NCBI GenBank assembly: GCA_033961575.1
Contig: CM066737.1
Location: 62,516,771-62,580,770 of the forward strand
Length of the DNA stretch: 64,000 bases
Reading direction: 5' to 3'
DNA from: Aselliscus stoliczkanus
Lineage: Eukaryota > Chordata > Mammalia > Chiroptera > Hipposideridae
The position numbers were made by a program, and so were the translations under genes. Below, piece by piece: positions 12,175 to 24,359 of the stretch (the first letter of the stretch is position 1; every line of letters begins with the position of its first letter). The notes under the pieces were generated by a model. It had not been told where the DNA came from. It did no database searches and saw nothing but the letters and a program-made list of their open reading frames with translations.

Positions 12175-13384
12175 TATATTATTATTATTATTATTAGTTA
12201 CACATATATAAAACAATGCAGTAGTTATCCTTTTCACCCCTTACAAAGTGACTCCCTGTCGAGTCGCTGCGTGGCTGGGTCTAGCTTCCTCGAGAGGACC
12301 AGCGGCGACTCAGAAAAAGAAATAAAGAGCAAGAGACAGGGATAGTTTAAAAAGCAATGTGAGCCAGGGGACTCTGTCTGATGGATAAGAGCCCTGAATC
12401 TGGTCAGCTTGCAGCTTTTATTGAGTACAAACAGGGAAGGGGCTTTGCTCTTCCCGAGGTCTGTAAATCACATGCGTCACCCAAGATTTAGCCAAATCTC
12501 CCTATGCCTCACAGACCACCTCAGCTGAAAGACCCTTGACCAATACAACAATGCCTCCTATGGGAACTGTCCATGATTCACTTAGAGGCAAGAATGCAAG
12601 GAGGACTGCTGTTATCTTCTTAGGAAGATTTCTCTCTTCTCTGGCAGGCTGCTAGCTCTGCAAATAAGAGTTCACAGGCCCTTAGGCCCCATATGCGTCA
12701 CCTCCTTGATTCCTCTCAGGGTAACCTAATGCGTATATTTTATATAGGATCTCACACCTATATTGGCATCCTGCGTATATCTAGGGTCTTGCCCGTCATT
12801 GGCTGACCTGCCCTCTCTCTTAGGGTTCCATGGGGTTTTGCCATAAACATAGTGAATATCCTGTCCCCGTGAGGCCCTGCTGTTATGGGCGAATGCAGGG
12901 AGGCAGACGGCGAGGCTGCTATGAGGCCACAACTTCCCTCTCCCCTGCACCCTCACTCCTGATATCATACATATCTGTTACAATTCCATTGACTCCATCC
13001 CCACACTACATATTCCACATCCCATGACTATATATGTGTTAAATTATAGTTAAGATCTAATATTATTCAGTGGTAGCTTCAGATGTACAGTGCAGTGGTC
13101 AGGCCTCTACACTGTCCATGAAGTGGGCTCCCTAACAAGACATGAGTCCACCTGGTCCCCTAAAAAGTATTTACAACATTATTATATCCCCCAAACTGTC
13201 TCTTTTATCCCTGCGGCAATACTGTAGTTACCAGTTTGTGTTGCCTCGTCCCTTCCCCTTCTCCCTCATTCCCACCCCCGTCCCATCCAGCCCTCATCAG
13301 TTTTTCTTTTGTGTCTCTAAGACTATTTCTATTTACATTGCTCATTTATTCAGTTCTTTAGATTCCACATATAAATGAGATCAC
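12175..13384 (-). mobile_element. young L1, 5'-truncated, carrying a nested solo LTR
   Basis: Reverse complement of a lineage-specific L1 3' end whose tail reads (TAA)n. A perfect 14-bp target duplication, CATATTGATCTTTT, is at 12161-12174 and 13385-13398. The same 3' UTR occurs at 16061-16495 (minus) and 48437-49169 (plus). A solo LTR occupies 12257-12931, leaving about 530 bp of L1. It breaks off 5' at a typical truncation point in the late 3' region. Confidence 0.93.
12257..12931 (-). mobile_element. solo ERV LTR, 675 bp (copy 1)
   Basis: Terminal TG...CA on either strand. It is flanked by near-identical 6-bp duplications, ACTCCC at 12251-12256 and ACTTCC at 12932-12937. On the minus strand there is a TATA-like TATATAAAAT (about 12736-12747) and an AATAAA polyadenylation signal (12417-12422), followed by a U5-like stretch. 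It is recognisably related to the LTR at 51521-52172. No internal retroviral genes are present, so it is a recombined solo LTR. The 6-bp duplication would suit a class II (beta-like) ERV; the family name is not assigned. Confidence 0.85.
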
Positions 13385-13499
13385 CATATTGATCTTTTGA
13401 TAGATGTGACACATGTACACACAAGAATTGGTCAACAATCTGCAAGCAAAAAGTGGTTTGTGTCTCTAATGGTTATCCACAATTTTGCATTACAAAGTT

Positions 13500-13695
13500 C
13501 TCATTGTGTGACCATACGAGTTCAAATCTTTGTTCTGTCACTTATTAGCCATGTTTTCCTAAACTTATTTTCCCCTTTGTGAACATGAAAATGTTTAAAG
13601 ACCTACCTACCTAATACGATAGTTGCAAGGACTAAATAAAGCAATAACGTAAAAGGACCAGCATGGTACCTGATACAGAATAAAGGCTTAATATT
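13500..13695 (+). repeat. MIR SINE, diverged
   Basis: MIR order is preserved: 'ctgtcacttattagcc', 'cttattttcccctttgtgaa', a 'cctacctacctaatac' block, then 'gataca...taaaggctta'. Heavily mutated. Confidence 0.65.
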
Positions 13696-14512
13696 GTCTA
13701 TATTCGACATAAGAGTCACATTCTAAGATTTCTCCATCAAGTTCTTACAATTCTATTTAAAATCCAGACAGCCTCGTTATAGTGACTACGACATGTTTCA
13801 GCCACTTCTGTGACAATAGGATAAGATACAAACAGATGTTTATGAAAGTACTTTTCAAAATATAAAAACAAAGACTTAATAAAAATCCGTTAGAAAATCA
13901 GAGTTTATCAAGGTTTTGACTTTTTATTCATTTTGCATGGCATCATGGGCTGGGTTATTTTATAACCTTGGGAAGCAATGAAAATTTTATAGCAACTTAT
14001 TTATTTTTTCTTATTGTCATCTAGTGGGTAGAGAAATGTTGCCAGGCTGCTTTCTGTTAGTTCTCTGCTTTAGGATTTCAGTTGTCTGGACAGATTTGTT
14101 CCTTAGAGTAGGGAGAGATTATTTCTAGAGATTCTAGCCTGGCTTGAATGATGCTTCAAGTAAAACCAGTCACTTATTTTTTTTCCCCAGGACTGCCGAT
14201 TTACCAGGCAACCCGCTGACTGAATTTGATTTCCTGAGCAGGCCTATTCGCTGGAAAGAGGGAGCCTCTTTGCCATCATAACCAGGGTCTGTTCCCATGT
14301 CAGGTATACCTCCCTCTGTCCAAAAACTGGCCTGCAATTTATTTCAACAATCCCTTCGTGAACACTGACTCTGTACCATAAATAAAGGAACCAGTCTCTT
14401 CTGTCTGGGCAGGCACTATGTAGTGATCGTGGCATTTTGGTTTAAAAACTAGTCTAATGAAATGTGTTAGAGCTTCTTCTGTAGTCTGCTACCCAGTTCT
14501 CAGTCAGTTTTA
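13696..14512. other. unassigned non-coding stretch
   Basis: No recognised repeat or exon. Confidence 0.5.
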
Positions 14513-14624
14513 TTTTTTTTTTTTTTGAGGGCAGTGTCACTGGCCCTCATATGTGGGACCGAACCGGGGCCGCTGGCTTCCCAAGCCAGCGCTTCACCAC
14601 CACGCCACTCGGCCGGCCCAAGTC
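14513..14624 (-). mobile_element. tRNA-derived SINE, short form
   Basis: T14 tail, family core and complement of the head ending 'cggccggccca'. A perfect 11-bp target duplication, AGTCAGTTTTA, is at 14502-14512 and 14625-14635. Confidence 0.95.
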
Positions 14625-14754
14625 AGTCAGTTTTAGAACTGAGATTATATTATATCCCCTGATACAGAAATGAGGTCTCAGCCCTTTCCCTCAAGATATT
14701 CTCACTTGAGAGTGTAGCATATAAAGATAATTAGAATATAGTTACAGTGAGTAC

Positions 14755-15900
14755 TATGATTAAAGGAGCACAGAAAAGGAACACTTAGCCAAGCCTTAGG
14801 GGAAACATCTCTGGGAAGGCTTCCTAGAGAAGGCAATGTTCTAGTGGATTCTTAAAGGATGAGGATGGATTAGCCTGGAGGAAAAGTATATTCCAGGCAA
14901 AGGAGACACTGTGAGGAAAGGGAGACAAGAAATGAGAAGAAAAAAACGCGTGCGGCTACAAGCCAATCAGTGTGGATTCAAAGCAGGGGACGATGGGCTC
15001 TGAGGCTTGGGGAAGTACCATTCAGATTCTGGATGGTCTCGGGTATCATTTTAAAGCTCTCGGGCTTTAGATGTGCAGTAGGGAGTGCAATTGTGAAGAC
15101 AGTTCAAATTGGTGATCATGTAGTGGAGGGGCTTACAGAGGACAAGACAAGAATTAGGGATTAATCGCATATGGAGGACAGAGAAAGAGTTAAAGACAAC
15201 ACTAAAATTTCTAGCTTATACATTTGGGAGAATGGAGGCTCCATTGACTAAGATAGGGTATACAGGAAGAGAAGTTGATTTTAAGGAGAAGGTGATGAGT
15301 TCAATTTGGGGTTTTTCAAGTTGAAGATGTCTATAATATACCCAGGTGGAGCTTGATAACAGGTAGTTAGATATTACAAGACTGAGGTTCAGGGGAGAGG
15401 TGTGGAAAGAGTATGAAAGACTTGGGAGATGTATCATATAGACGGTAATGTGTAGAGTGAGAAGAGCAGTGGGCTGATGATCAACTCTGGAGAAACACTG
15501 ATATTTAATAGATGAGCATAAGAAGAGGAGTCCATGAGGGAAACTGACAGCAAATATTCAGAGAGGTACAGAATGAACCATCAGAACACATGTGGGTTTT
15601 TTTTGTTTTGTTTCTGTTTTTTTTGAGGGCAGTGTCACTGGCCCTCACATGTGGGACCCGAACCAGGGCCACTGGCATCCCAAGCCAGCACTTAACCACC
15701 GCACCACTCGGCCGGCCCCATCAGAGCACATGTTATACCGTTCGAGGAATAAATGTTTTGTACACTGGAATAAGCAATAGCATCCCATTCTGTAGAAAGA
15801 TGCAGTAAAATAAAGACAGGAAGCTATCAGCTTTAGAAACATGAAGGTCAGTGGAAGCCTTAATGAGAACAATTTGAGTCAAATAAGAGGAGCAGACACC
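14755..15900 (-). mobile_element. L2 LINE fragment, split by a SINE
   Basis: The reverse complement reads as an L2 3' half: 'gggaaggcttcctagagaag', 'attccaggcaaaggagacac' and 'agagaagttgattttaagga' are the usual minus-strand L2 phrases. It is interrupted by the SINE at 15594-15717. Ancient, with no coding capacity. Confidence 0.65.
15594..15717 (-). mobile_element. tRNA-derived SINE, short form
   Basis: T-rich tail with interspersed G/C, then core and head complement. A 16-bp duplication with one mismatch, CCATCAGA/GCACATGT, is at 15578-15593 and 15718-15733. Confidence 0.95.
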
Positions 15901-16060
15901 ATATTGCTGAAGGCTGTGGAGTGAGTAGAGGCATTGTATATGTCATACTTGCATGTCCCATGACCCTGAAGGAGGTGACATTTTCATCGAACAAAAACAG
16001 GTCACTGGGCCTGATACGCCCAAAACCACTTCTAGCTGCAACTGTCCTGCTCAGTCTTTT

Positions 16061-16495
16061 TTTTAAATATTTAAATTGGTTATTTTTTTCTATTATTTTT
16101 ATTATTAATAGTTACAGATGTACAAAACTATGCAATAGTTATCTTTTTCACCCCTTACAAAGTGACTACCCCCTCCCCCCTCTCTTGCCCCCCAGAAGGC
16201 CCCCCACCTCCAATATCATACATATCTATTACAATTCCATTGACTCCATCTCCACATTATACTCCACATCCCATGACTATGTATGTGTTAAATTATATTC
16301 AACATCTAATATTAATCAGCGGCAGCTTCAGATGTACAGTACAGTGGTCAGGCGTCTATACCATCCATGAAGTGGTCTCCCTGACAAGACATGAGTCCTT
16401 CTGGTCCCCTTAAAAAATATTTACAGCCTTATTGATTATATTCCCTAAACTGTCTCTTTTGTCTCTGTGGTAGTATTGTATTACCAGTTTATGTT
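16061..16495 (-). mobile_element. young L1, 5'-truncated, copy 2
   Basis: Same 3' UTR as the L1 at 12175-13384, without the LTR, so it gives the empty-site sequence for that insertion. Flanked by GCTCAG(AG)TCTTTT at 16049-16060 and 16496-16509, differing by a 2-base indel. The open frames of 149 and 83 codons that overlap it are artefacts of this repeat. Confidence 0.88.
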
Positions 16496-16589
16496 GCTCA
16501 GAGTCTTTTACTGAGGGAAGCGGCATTGAATCGCCATACCCACACCCAATCAAACTTCCGTGTTGCTAGGAGATTCTGCAAAACAAGCC

Positions 16590-16985
16590 AGATATGGCTT
16601 CTCATCACTCATGCAATAAAAAATCAAGCTCCTTATTATCTGAGGCCTCTTGTGACATTTCATTTTATTAGCTTCTCCTATGTATTCTTTAGCAATGTTG
16701 AACTGCTTTCTCTTCCTTGAATATCTTGTGCTCGCTTCTTGCCTACATAAATGCTGTTCCCTTTCCTGATACATGCTTCTCTTCCTTTTTCTTTTCCTGC
16801 TCATGTAACTCCTATCCATCTGTTACGATTCGGCTTGAGCTATATACTGTGACTGTCCCATTCCATCTGGCTGCCCTACTTTACTGTGAGCTCTGGAAAG
16901 GCAACACCTTCCATTTGCATCTGTTTCAGTGGTGCCTGGAATATGACAGGCACTCAATAAATGATTTCTGAATGAATACACAAAG
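16590..16985 (+). mobile_element. L2 LINE 3' end
   Basis: 'catgcaataaaaaatcaagctcc', 'ctgtgagctctggaaaggca' and the terminal 'gcctggaatatgacaggcac' with 'tcaataaatgatttctgaatga' are the classic L2 3' terminus. Confidence 0.8.
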
Positions 16986-18607
16986 AAACATGCTCTTTTG
17001 TTTATCCAGGGAGAAAGTAAAAATATTAGAGCACAGTATTCATGAATAGCTTGGTGTGTATGTATTAAGACTATTCTTTAGGTAAGTTAATTCAGCTTTG
17101 ATTGCCTTTTTTGTGTGAAGAGGGCTATCTGGATCTTTCATAGTTGTTCAGGATATACTGCCAATCTTTTCATTTTCCGGTGTGCTTTGAAGCTCCCAAT
17201 GACAGAGTTCTATTGAAATCTATTAGTTCAATGGTCATTATAGGGCAGAATTAAATTCATCCTTCCACTCTTTAGATCTTTAAAAAAGAAACCCTTTAGG
17301 TCTGTCAACTCTCCTTAGCTATCTTGTACGAGAATCAAAAGCAGTCAATTTGCTGCTACAGTCGTATAGGGACATAGAAATAGAACACTGCATTTCTATA
17401 GAATGCCTAATTGATACTTTATACTTCAATAACCAAAATCATGCTTGATATCATGTTATTTTATGAAAGGAAAGGGTTAAGTGATCCTCATTTCCAGTAA
17501 GTTGCATAGGTTAACAAGCCCCTGCACTCCCTTCCCCCCACAATCCAGTAAGTTTAGTCATCCAATATTATTGCCTCCAGGTGGCAAATGCTCAAGTACA
17601 CTTTTATTATCCTTAAATGGTAAGAAAACCATTCCTAGTTATGCATATCTCCCTTTTCTCCCTCCCTAGGTAGGGCTAGGGCACCGACATAAACACACAG
17701 AGCTTAGTTAACACATCATAAAAAAAAACATATTGCCAAAAAATATTCAGTGCTTTCTTGTGAAAACAGTAGCAAATCCCTTTGGACCATAGCATTGAAA
17801 GTGTTCCACTAAACCTTTAATGTGTATTTGCTCAATGGGACTGTGCATACAGGTGTAGAACAATTATTAGATTTGATATCTGAATGAGCTCAGGTTCCCA
17901 TTAGAGCCCGCCTGCTTCAATGACCCCATTATTTTGCTTCCACTGCTCCCAGAACTGATCAACTTAATTATTCTGACTAACGAAACATTTAGGACATGAA
18001 TTTCTGATTTGTTTTAAACCATGTGGGACATCGAAAAGTGCTTCACTTAAAAAAAAATCACCATACAGAAGAAATGACTATGAGGATACGTTTGATGCTT
18101 GGAAGTAGGGCAGGGCCAAGATCCATGCCGGGCACATAGCTACTGTCTTTCCTGGAATGGATTCTCTGCTTAGAAGACTCCTTGGGACCAGTTACATCTG
18201 AGCAATTTCACTACTCCCTGGAACACGCAAAACACAAGCATTAATTTGCCAAGGTGGGTGAGGGCATGGAGGCAGTTGAAGTTAAATCTTGTGTTCCCTG
18301 CCATAATACATTTTTAAAACAGCTAATGTTCAGAAGGGCAAATAACACACTTTGCAGAGCAAACCAATTACAGAGATTCTTTGGCCAGGTGAATAAAGAA
18401 CATGAAACGTCAGAAAATGGGACTAATTTTAGAGTTGATGTGTAAGGAATATGGCCTTTTATAGGTGGGAAGTTAAGGTCAAACTGCATCTCTTAATAAA
18501 AAGCATACCACCCTTGAAATGTTGGATTTTGACATTAACTTTGGCCAAAGTGGTATATTAGCAGTAGTATGTACCTAGGTAAGAAAAAAAGACACTATTT
18601 TGATACA
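16986..18607. other. low-repeat stretch, possible conserved non-coding DNA
   Basis: No transposon is recognised. The part at about 17880-18430 has mixed-composition, repeat-free text with homeodomain-like TTAATTA and CCAATTA cores, as often seen in conserved non-coding elements. This is inference; conservation cannot be tested here. Confidence 0.4.
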
Positions 18608-18868
18608 GTGATATACTGATTCTGGTAAGTCACAGTTGCTTCGTAATTGGCATCCTTGAAAGCAACTCCAACATCACCCATTCTTTCAGCTTATATGAAT
18701 GACCATTAAAAAGTTATATGTTTACCTCCAGAAAAAGAAGGCATAAAAGTATTACCAGTCGCCAAAATTTTACAGATGCCGGTTTATTTCTCATCAGTGA
18801 ATGAATCTGTCCTTAAAAAGAAATAAGTGACATCAAAATGGTCCCCTTTGCCCCTTGCCTCCTTTCAC
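18608..18868 (+). repeat. 260-bp direct duplication, copy A
   Basis: This segment matches 20107-20370 in the same orientation at about 85% by hand alignment. Invariant blocks include GATGCCGGTTTATTTCTCAT and GACATCAAAATGGTCCC. Flanks on both sides differ. It has no resemblance to any repeat family I recognise and no open frame. It could be an ancient local duplication or two copies of an unnamed low-copy repeat. Confidence 0.88.
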
Positions 18869-20106
18869 TAACAATATGTAACATTTGCTGAGCCTGCAAT
18901 AAATGTGTGTCCCGTCACATACCCATCAGTTTATAATCCAATCTGATTCCTTAAAAACAACAACAACAACAAAAACAGGAAGTCACAGGGGATGAGCGGA
19001 AGTTCCTGCTTCAAGCCATTCCCTGACATCAGCCTTCACTTCATACTTCTGCTCCAAGTGCCTGATTTGACAAAGCAAGCAGGACGTCAGGAGACAAGTC
19101 ACGTCACCTCCTCTCCAAAACTGTCTAAGAGGAATCAATAATGATTCTTTTATACAGCTATAATCTAACAGTTTTAGATGCAAGTCCAAGGGGGAAATTT
19201 CCAGCTATTCCTTACAATATTTTATGAAAGAGGGGGTGTAAAAATGCATTTGCCTCAGTGGGGCTATTCTCTTCCAGTTCAACTCAATCCATTTTAACAG
19301 CTGGCAGTTTAAATAACAGAACGTACAGGCTGCCATGCACAGAAGCTTTGCATGCCACATGGAAGCAAAGGATTCAGAGATGGAAGCGAAAAACGGAAAG
19401 AAAAAAAAAAGGCTGCCTCTCTTCTATAAAAGAATTTCTTTAACAACTGCAGCTGGGAAAAATTTCTCTGAGCTTGTGTCCTTTCGTTCCTGCTTTATGT
19501 AAAGTGGCTGCCACACTTTTCATCCGAGGCCACATCTACTGACAGACTGTCAAAAGCAAACAACCTTCCCCTTTACATTGCAACAATCATTTACTGTATT
19601 TTTAATACACTCAAAAGAAATTTTCTTATTATACCATCAGAGTGACAATCCCCTCTGTATTCCCAATGTAAAATGATATATTTTAAATATGAGAATTATA
19701 AAAGCAGTCTATCCATAATTACTATATTTAAGTTAAATAAAATATCAACATTTTAAAATTCATTTTTAGGTTAACATTCTAATTCAGCTTTTTGCAATAT
19801 TTTAGTGGGAAAACAAACAAACAAAAGAGTAAACTTTTACAAAAGACTGGTTCTTTCTTGAGTGGGTTGTCCTTACTGCTTACCCATGACCTTCATCATA
19901 TAAACAGTAAAGAAAAAGTAAGAGCTGACATTAGTCAGATGAGCCTATTATTACCTGTTAGCTGTGTCACTGAGCCACCAACTGCGACTTACTCCCTTTT
20001 GAACTGATACTTAATGATTATTTAGAAAGAAAGTATGTCTATTTTTACACAATGTACTGTGATTACAAGGATTAATAGATACAATGTAATTCACAAGCTT
20101 CTGACT
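18869..20106. other. low-repeat spacer between the duplicated segments; enhancer-like composition
   Basis: No transposon is recognised. About 19180-19500 is repeat-free and contains an octamer-like GCTTTGCAT (about 19345) and an E-box CAGCTG (about 19449). It is not coding. A regulatory role is only suggested by composition. Confidence 0.4.
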
Positions 20107-20370
20107 GTGAATATACTGATTCTGATAAGTCTCAGTTGCTTCATAATTGTCATCTTTAAAAGCAACTCTAACATCACCTATTCATTCAGTTTGTACTAAT
20201 GACTATTAAAAAGTTATATCTTTACCTACAAGAAAAGAAAGCATGACAGTATTACTGGTCTCTAAAACGTTATAGATGCCGGTTTATTTCTCATCAGTGA
20301 ATGCAGCTGTCCTTAAAAAGAATGAAAGTGACATCAAAATGGTCCCTTTTGCCACTTTTCCTCCTTTCAC
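20107..20370 (+). repeat. 260-bp direct duplication, copy B
   Basis: Partner of 18608-18868, starting 'gtgaatatactgattctgat' and ending 'cctcctttcac' as does copy A. Spacing between starts is 1499 bp. Differences are mostly substitutions, with a few single-base indels. Confidence 0.88.
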
Positions 20371-20969
20371 ATTCAGATTGTAAAATGGTTAATGTGGACG
20401 AAGGGGTGGGATCACATTCTGTCATTGTATCTTGACTCATTTAAATGAACTACATATAAATTTGTGCATGTAATCTAACTTTGGGAGCAAGGAGGATGTC
20501 CGTATCTTTAAATGCCACTTTTCTATAGGTTAGGTCTGAGGGTTTTCTCTCTTTGGAGAAATAGCTCAGTAGAATAAATAATTCATTAATAAATATGGTA
20601 AGTAGATACAAAAAAGTGCCTTCCTGTTGAACTGTGAGAAACAGCTCCAATCTTGCTTTGCACCCCCTCATATTGAGACGTCCTGTATTTAAAGCATCCC
20701 AGACGGGTGGTTAGCTGGTATTTTGCATGAAATGGTTACTTTCTCAGAGAATCTCCAGCTTCTCCAGCATTTTCTGATGCAGCATGACATTATCCACTCT
20801 GGCATTTGGTACAATTTGCTCCCTCTTAGTCTATCCTTTACCAAGATAGTGAAAACCGGTCACTATTTCATCAAAAACCTGAAGGCTGATAATCCCGTGT
20901 CTTCTCTTTTCTTGGGCTAAACATTTCCCAACACATTGATCTCCCATCGTAGATTAAAGCAGAGAAGAG
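20371..20969. other. unassigned non-coding stretch
   Basis: No recognised repeat or exon. Confidence 0.5.
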
Positions 20970-21378
20970 TACTTTTTTTTAGTTGAAAGGTATTTGACAT
21001 ACAACATCATATGAGTTTAAGGTGTACAACACATTGATTTGATACCTTTATATGTTGTAATATGGATTGCCATTGTAGTGATAGCTAGCATCTCTATCAT
21101 GTCACAAAATTATCATCTTTTTTTGTGGTGAGATAATTAAGATCTTGTCTCTTTGCAAGTTTGATGTTTATAATAAAATATTGTTGTCTATAATCACTAT
21201 ATTGTGCATTAGATCTCCAGGACTTATTTATCTACTAGTTACAAGTTTGTACCCTTAAACATCATCTTTCCTATCCACCCTCCCACCAGCCCCTGGTAAG
21301 CACCACTTTACTCTTTGTTTTTATGAGTTCGGTTTTCTTTAGATTCCACATATAATTGATATCATACAGTATTTGTCT
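20970..21378 (-). mobile_element. old L1 3' UTR
   Basis: Reverse complement of an L1 3' UTR: 'ttgacatacaacatcatatg', 'tttaaggtgtacaacac', 'atttatctactagttacaag' and 'agattccacatataattgat'. The start of the insertion is an oligo-T at about 20972. Confidence 0.85.
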
Positions 21379-23026
21379 TAAGCAGAAAGGAGTTTTGATA
21401 CCACATCAGATCTCAATTCATGCAGGTCAATAAAGTGTTGTTTTTTTTTAAAGATATCTATTTTTTAAAAGAGCTCTATGAACTTCTATAATAGTTTGGG
21501 GATAATCAATGGAACACAGAATTTTAGAGCTGGAAAGGAATTTATGGATTATTTAAGTGAAGTCTAACCCTTCATTTTTATAGATGATACTGACTTCCAG
21601 AGAAGAGAATTGATTTGTCATAAATACTCTACACAATAAAGATATGAAACTGAGAGGCTTAAAGCAGGGAATGGGATGTAAGGTAATAAACCATATAACC
21701 ATAATAGTTCTATCATTCACTTATTGGAGAGTATATGATTAAGCTTTTATAAAATGTATATTCATAATGAAAGATTGCAATAACAGACCATGATCTTCTG
21801 ATGATCCCGTATAATAAGCACTCTAAAGAAGTAATTAGAGAGTAACGATATGCTTAAAACTCCTATAATTCTATAATACAACATTCAGTAATTTAGTTAT
21901 GTGGTAGGGAAAAGTTCACTGGAAAAAATATATCTCTCCTATAATCTGCATTTTGATGGGCCTAAAACATATTTACATCATGCACTGTCCATAAAGTCCT
22001 TAAAGTACACATTTAAACAAAGACCTGAGGAGAAAAGAACACAGTTATCTGGGCTAGTGCCTTGGTGAGATGCAATCTGGGATGGACAGCTGACTATGAA
22101 CGAACACACACACACAGACAGCTATATATGTATTTATTTGATATTTGGAACCATGTCTTTATAAAAGGCACTAGACTTGGGCATAGTTAAAATGAAAAGT
22201 GGAAAGTTCTTCTAGTTGTAAATGCAAGTTAGAAAAGTCACTGCACTGCCCTCTGGTAATTTCTTCATGTTCTGCATTATTGATGGAAGGAGCGCCAAGC
22301 TACTGATATGACATTAATATTCACTGTCACTGTTTTGGTCAATCTTTGTCCTAAGCTTCATGTTATTTACATACAGTATGTGTTTTAGTATTTGAGATGC
22401 TGTCTGTAAGGTTTTACTGTAAGCTAGGTATTTTAATTTAAGTTGATTGGTAATAAAATATAAGTCAAAGCCAACTGCCAGGTGCACAAGTTACATGAGA
22501 GCCATCTTTCATACTGTCTCTGTTTCCAGTTATTCTCTGTAACCAGATTGAGCTGTACATTGTCAATAGAAGTATTTAGAACTTGAGTAGAAAGCATTTA
22601 TCTGTTTTTGCATTCATTCTTTATTCCATTCACTACTGGGTATCTGTTTTAAAATGCTGTCCCATTCACGGCTTTCAACTTGAATTCTTTTTCTGAACAA
22701 TTACCTCTGCATCAAGGTTCCTTACTCCTGCAAGCCATGAACACAGTGGGAGTAGAGCGAAAGGAGGTGGATGTTTGTATATACATGGCTTATGTATATG
22801 AATCTCATTAAATTGTAGCCACAGTTCCTATTTCTAAACTCTTTACCTTTCCTGCCAGACTCCTCCTTTTCTTCTGTTCAACAAGACAGTTTTCCAATTC
22901 ATCTTTCTACATGATTTATACCGGCACCCTTCCTGATCCCACCTCAAAATATTGATTATCATCTGGTGTACACTTTCAATCTCCATCATATTCTAGCTGT
23001 CACATAGAAGCTAGCACTGCAACCAT
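21379..23026. other. mostly unassigned; one old repeat patch
   Basis: The part at about 21520-21640 ('gagctggaaaggaatttatgg', 'aagtctaacccttcattttt') resembles an ancient mammalian interspersed repeat, also seen at about 34325 and 44790. The rest shows no repeat or exon. Confidence 0.45.
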
Positions 23027-23037
23027 CTCCATGCAGT

Positions 23038-23144
23038 TTTTTTTTTTTTTTGAGGGCAGTGTCACTGGCCCTCTTATGTGGGATCCGAACCGGGGCAGCT
23101 GGCTTCCCAAGCCAGTGCTTAACCACCGTGCCACTCGGCCGGCC
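23038..23144 (-). mobile_element. tRNA-derived SINE, short form
   Basis: Oligo-T, core, and head complement ending 'ggccggccc'. A perfect 11-bp duplication, CTCCATGCAGT, is at 23027-23037 and 23145-23155. Confidence 0.96.
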
Positions 23145-23155
23145 CTCCATGCAGT

Positions 23156-24359
23156 CTTAATAATGCTATACGAGTCAGAAAACATTCTCATAGTTAATAT
23201 ACTTCATTATACCAATCATCACTTGATGCTGCCAATTAGTCCTTGTAGTTTATGATTTTTCACACCTTACTTCTATATGTTCCTTGTTTGCATTATGTGT
23301 GTATTATGTAATGCTATGTTAATTTCCTGTTGTTACTTGGTCAACATGCCAACCTCATGCATTTCTCTGAATAAAACTTCAGAATTTTTATCAGTTCATA
23401 AAGTTTATTTAATTGAAATCATTAAAGTAGTAGAGAATCTTGCTTCGTGTTTGGATTCCACTTCAATTGCTGGTATCATTTTGAATGGCTTTGGATCAAA
23501 TTTTCCAGATGCCCTTATAAAGAAATTTTATAGCAACAGAATACATTTTCTTAAATAACAGCAGCACACTTCTTTCTCAAAAAAATAGATCTTCCTTAAA
23601 AATATGCTGCTTTCTAAAAAGTTATACGTTTAAAACTATGAGTCGTAACACACAGTATGCCTTCTTTTTGTTGGGAACTAGCCACTTAAAAGGCACCATG
23701 ACAGAAAAGAAAGAACACTGAAGAGAACCGCCTACTGAACTGATGCCTACTTTTTGTCATACTAGAGATAATATTTCAGACCTCAGATGCTTACTATCAA
23801 GATTAAGTGAAAGCTTCTCTGTAGAGTGCCAGGCAACAATGTGCAGTAATGGTAGGCATTAAATCCACTCAGTTTGTTAGCTGTATATAAATCTGAACCT
23901 TACGTTGTGTGTGCTTAATAAACGCATCTCAATGTATCAACCTTGAGGAGGAAAAGAAAGCAACTATCAACTGACAGCTAAAGGTCAAGAATGAGCTACT
24001 GAGTATTGACAGGAAGGGAGGGAGAATGAGCAATAATCTTATACTTGCTGTATTTACTTAGTGGGGGCAAAGAATTCATATTGGGCAAGGATTTAAAATG
24101 CAGATTGTCAGGATATATGAGGAAAAGATTTCCTCTTTTCTCATTACTATAATAAACAGTAATCAAAAATGCCTCATCAGACTTATGGTAGATTACGAAG
24201 GGAACTACAGCTTCAATTACATCCCTGATTTATAGATCATGTTGCAACATCACAAACAATGAACATCATATTATACCACAGCCTATTTGCAAAGATGTGT
24301 GCACGTGTACATGTTTAAGGGGTGTGATGGGGAATCATTTTTCATCCCATTGTTTTCAA
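23156..24359. other. unassigned non-coding stretch
   Basis: No exon or clear repeat. A 93-codon frame at 23277-23558 has no recognisable domain. Confidence 0.5.

Noticed and set aside
12257..12931. Retroviral coding remnants beside the solo LTRs
   Set aside because: Both LTRs are flanked directly by their target duplications; no internal viral sequence remains.
15921..16370. 149-codon open frame, the longest in the window
   Set aside because: It runs from unassigned DNA into the antisense strand of a young L1 3' UTR (16061-16495). The same text at 12175-13384 carries other chance frames.
21520..21640. Link between similar words at 21555, 34325 and 44790
   Set aside because: They appear to be independent copies of an ancient dispersed mammalian repeat, not a local duplication.
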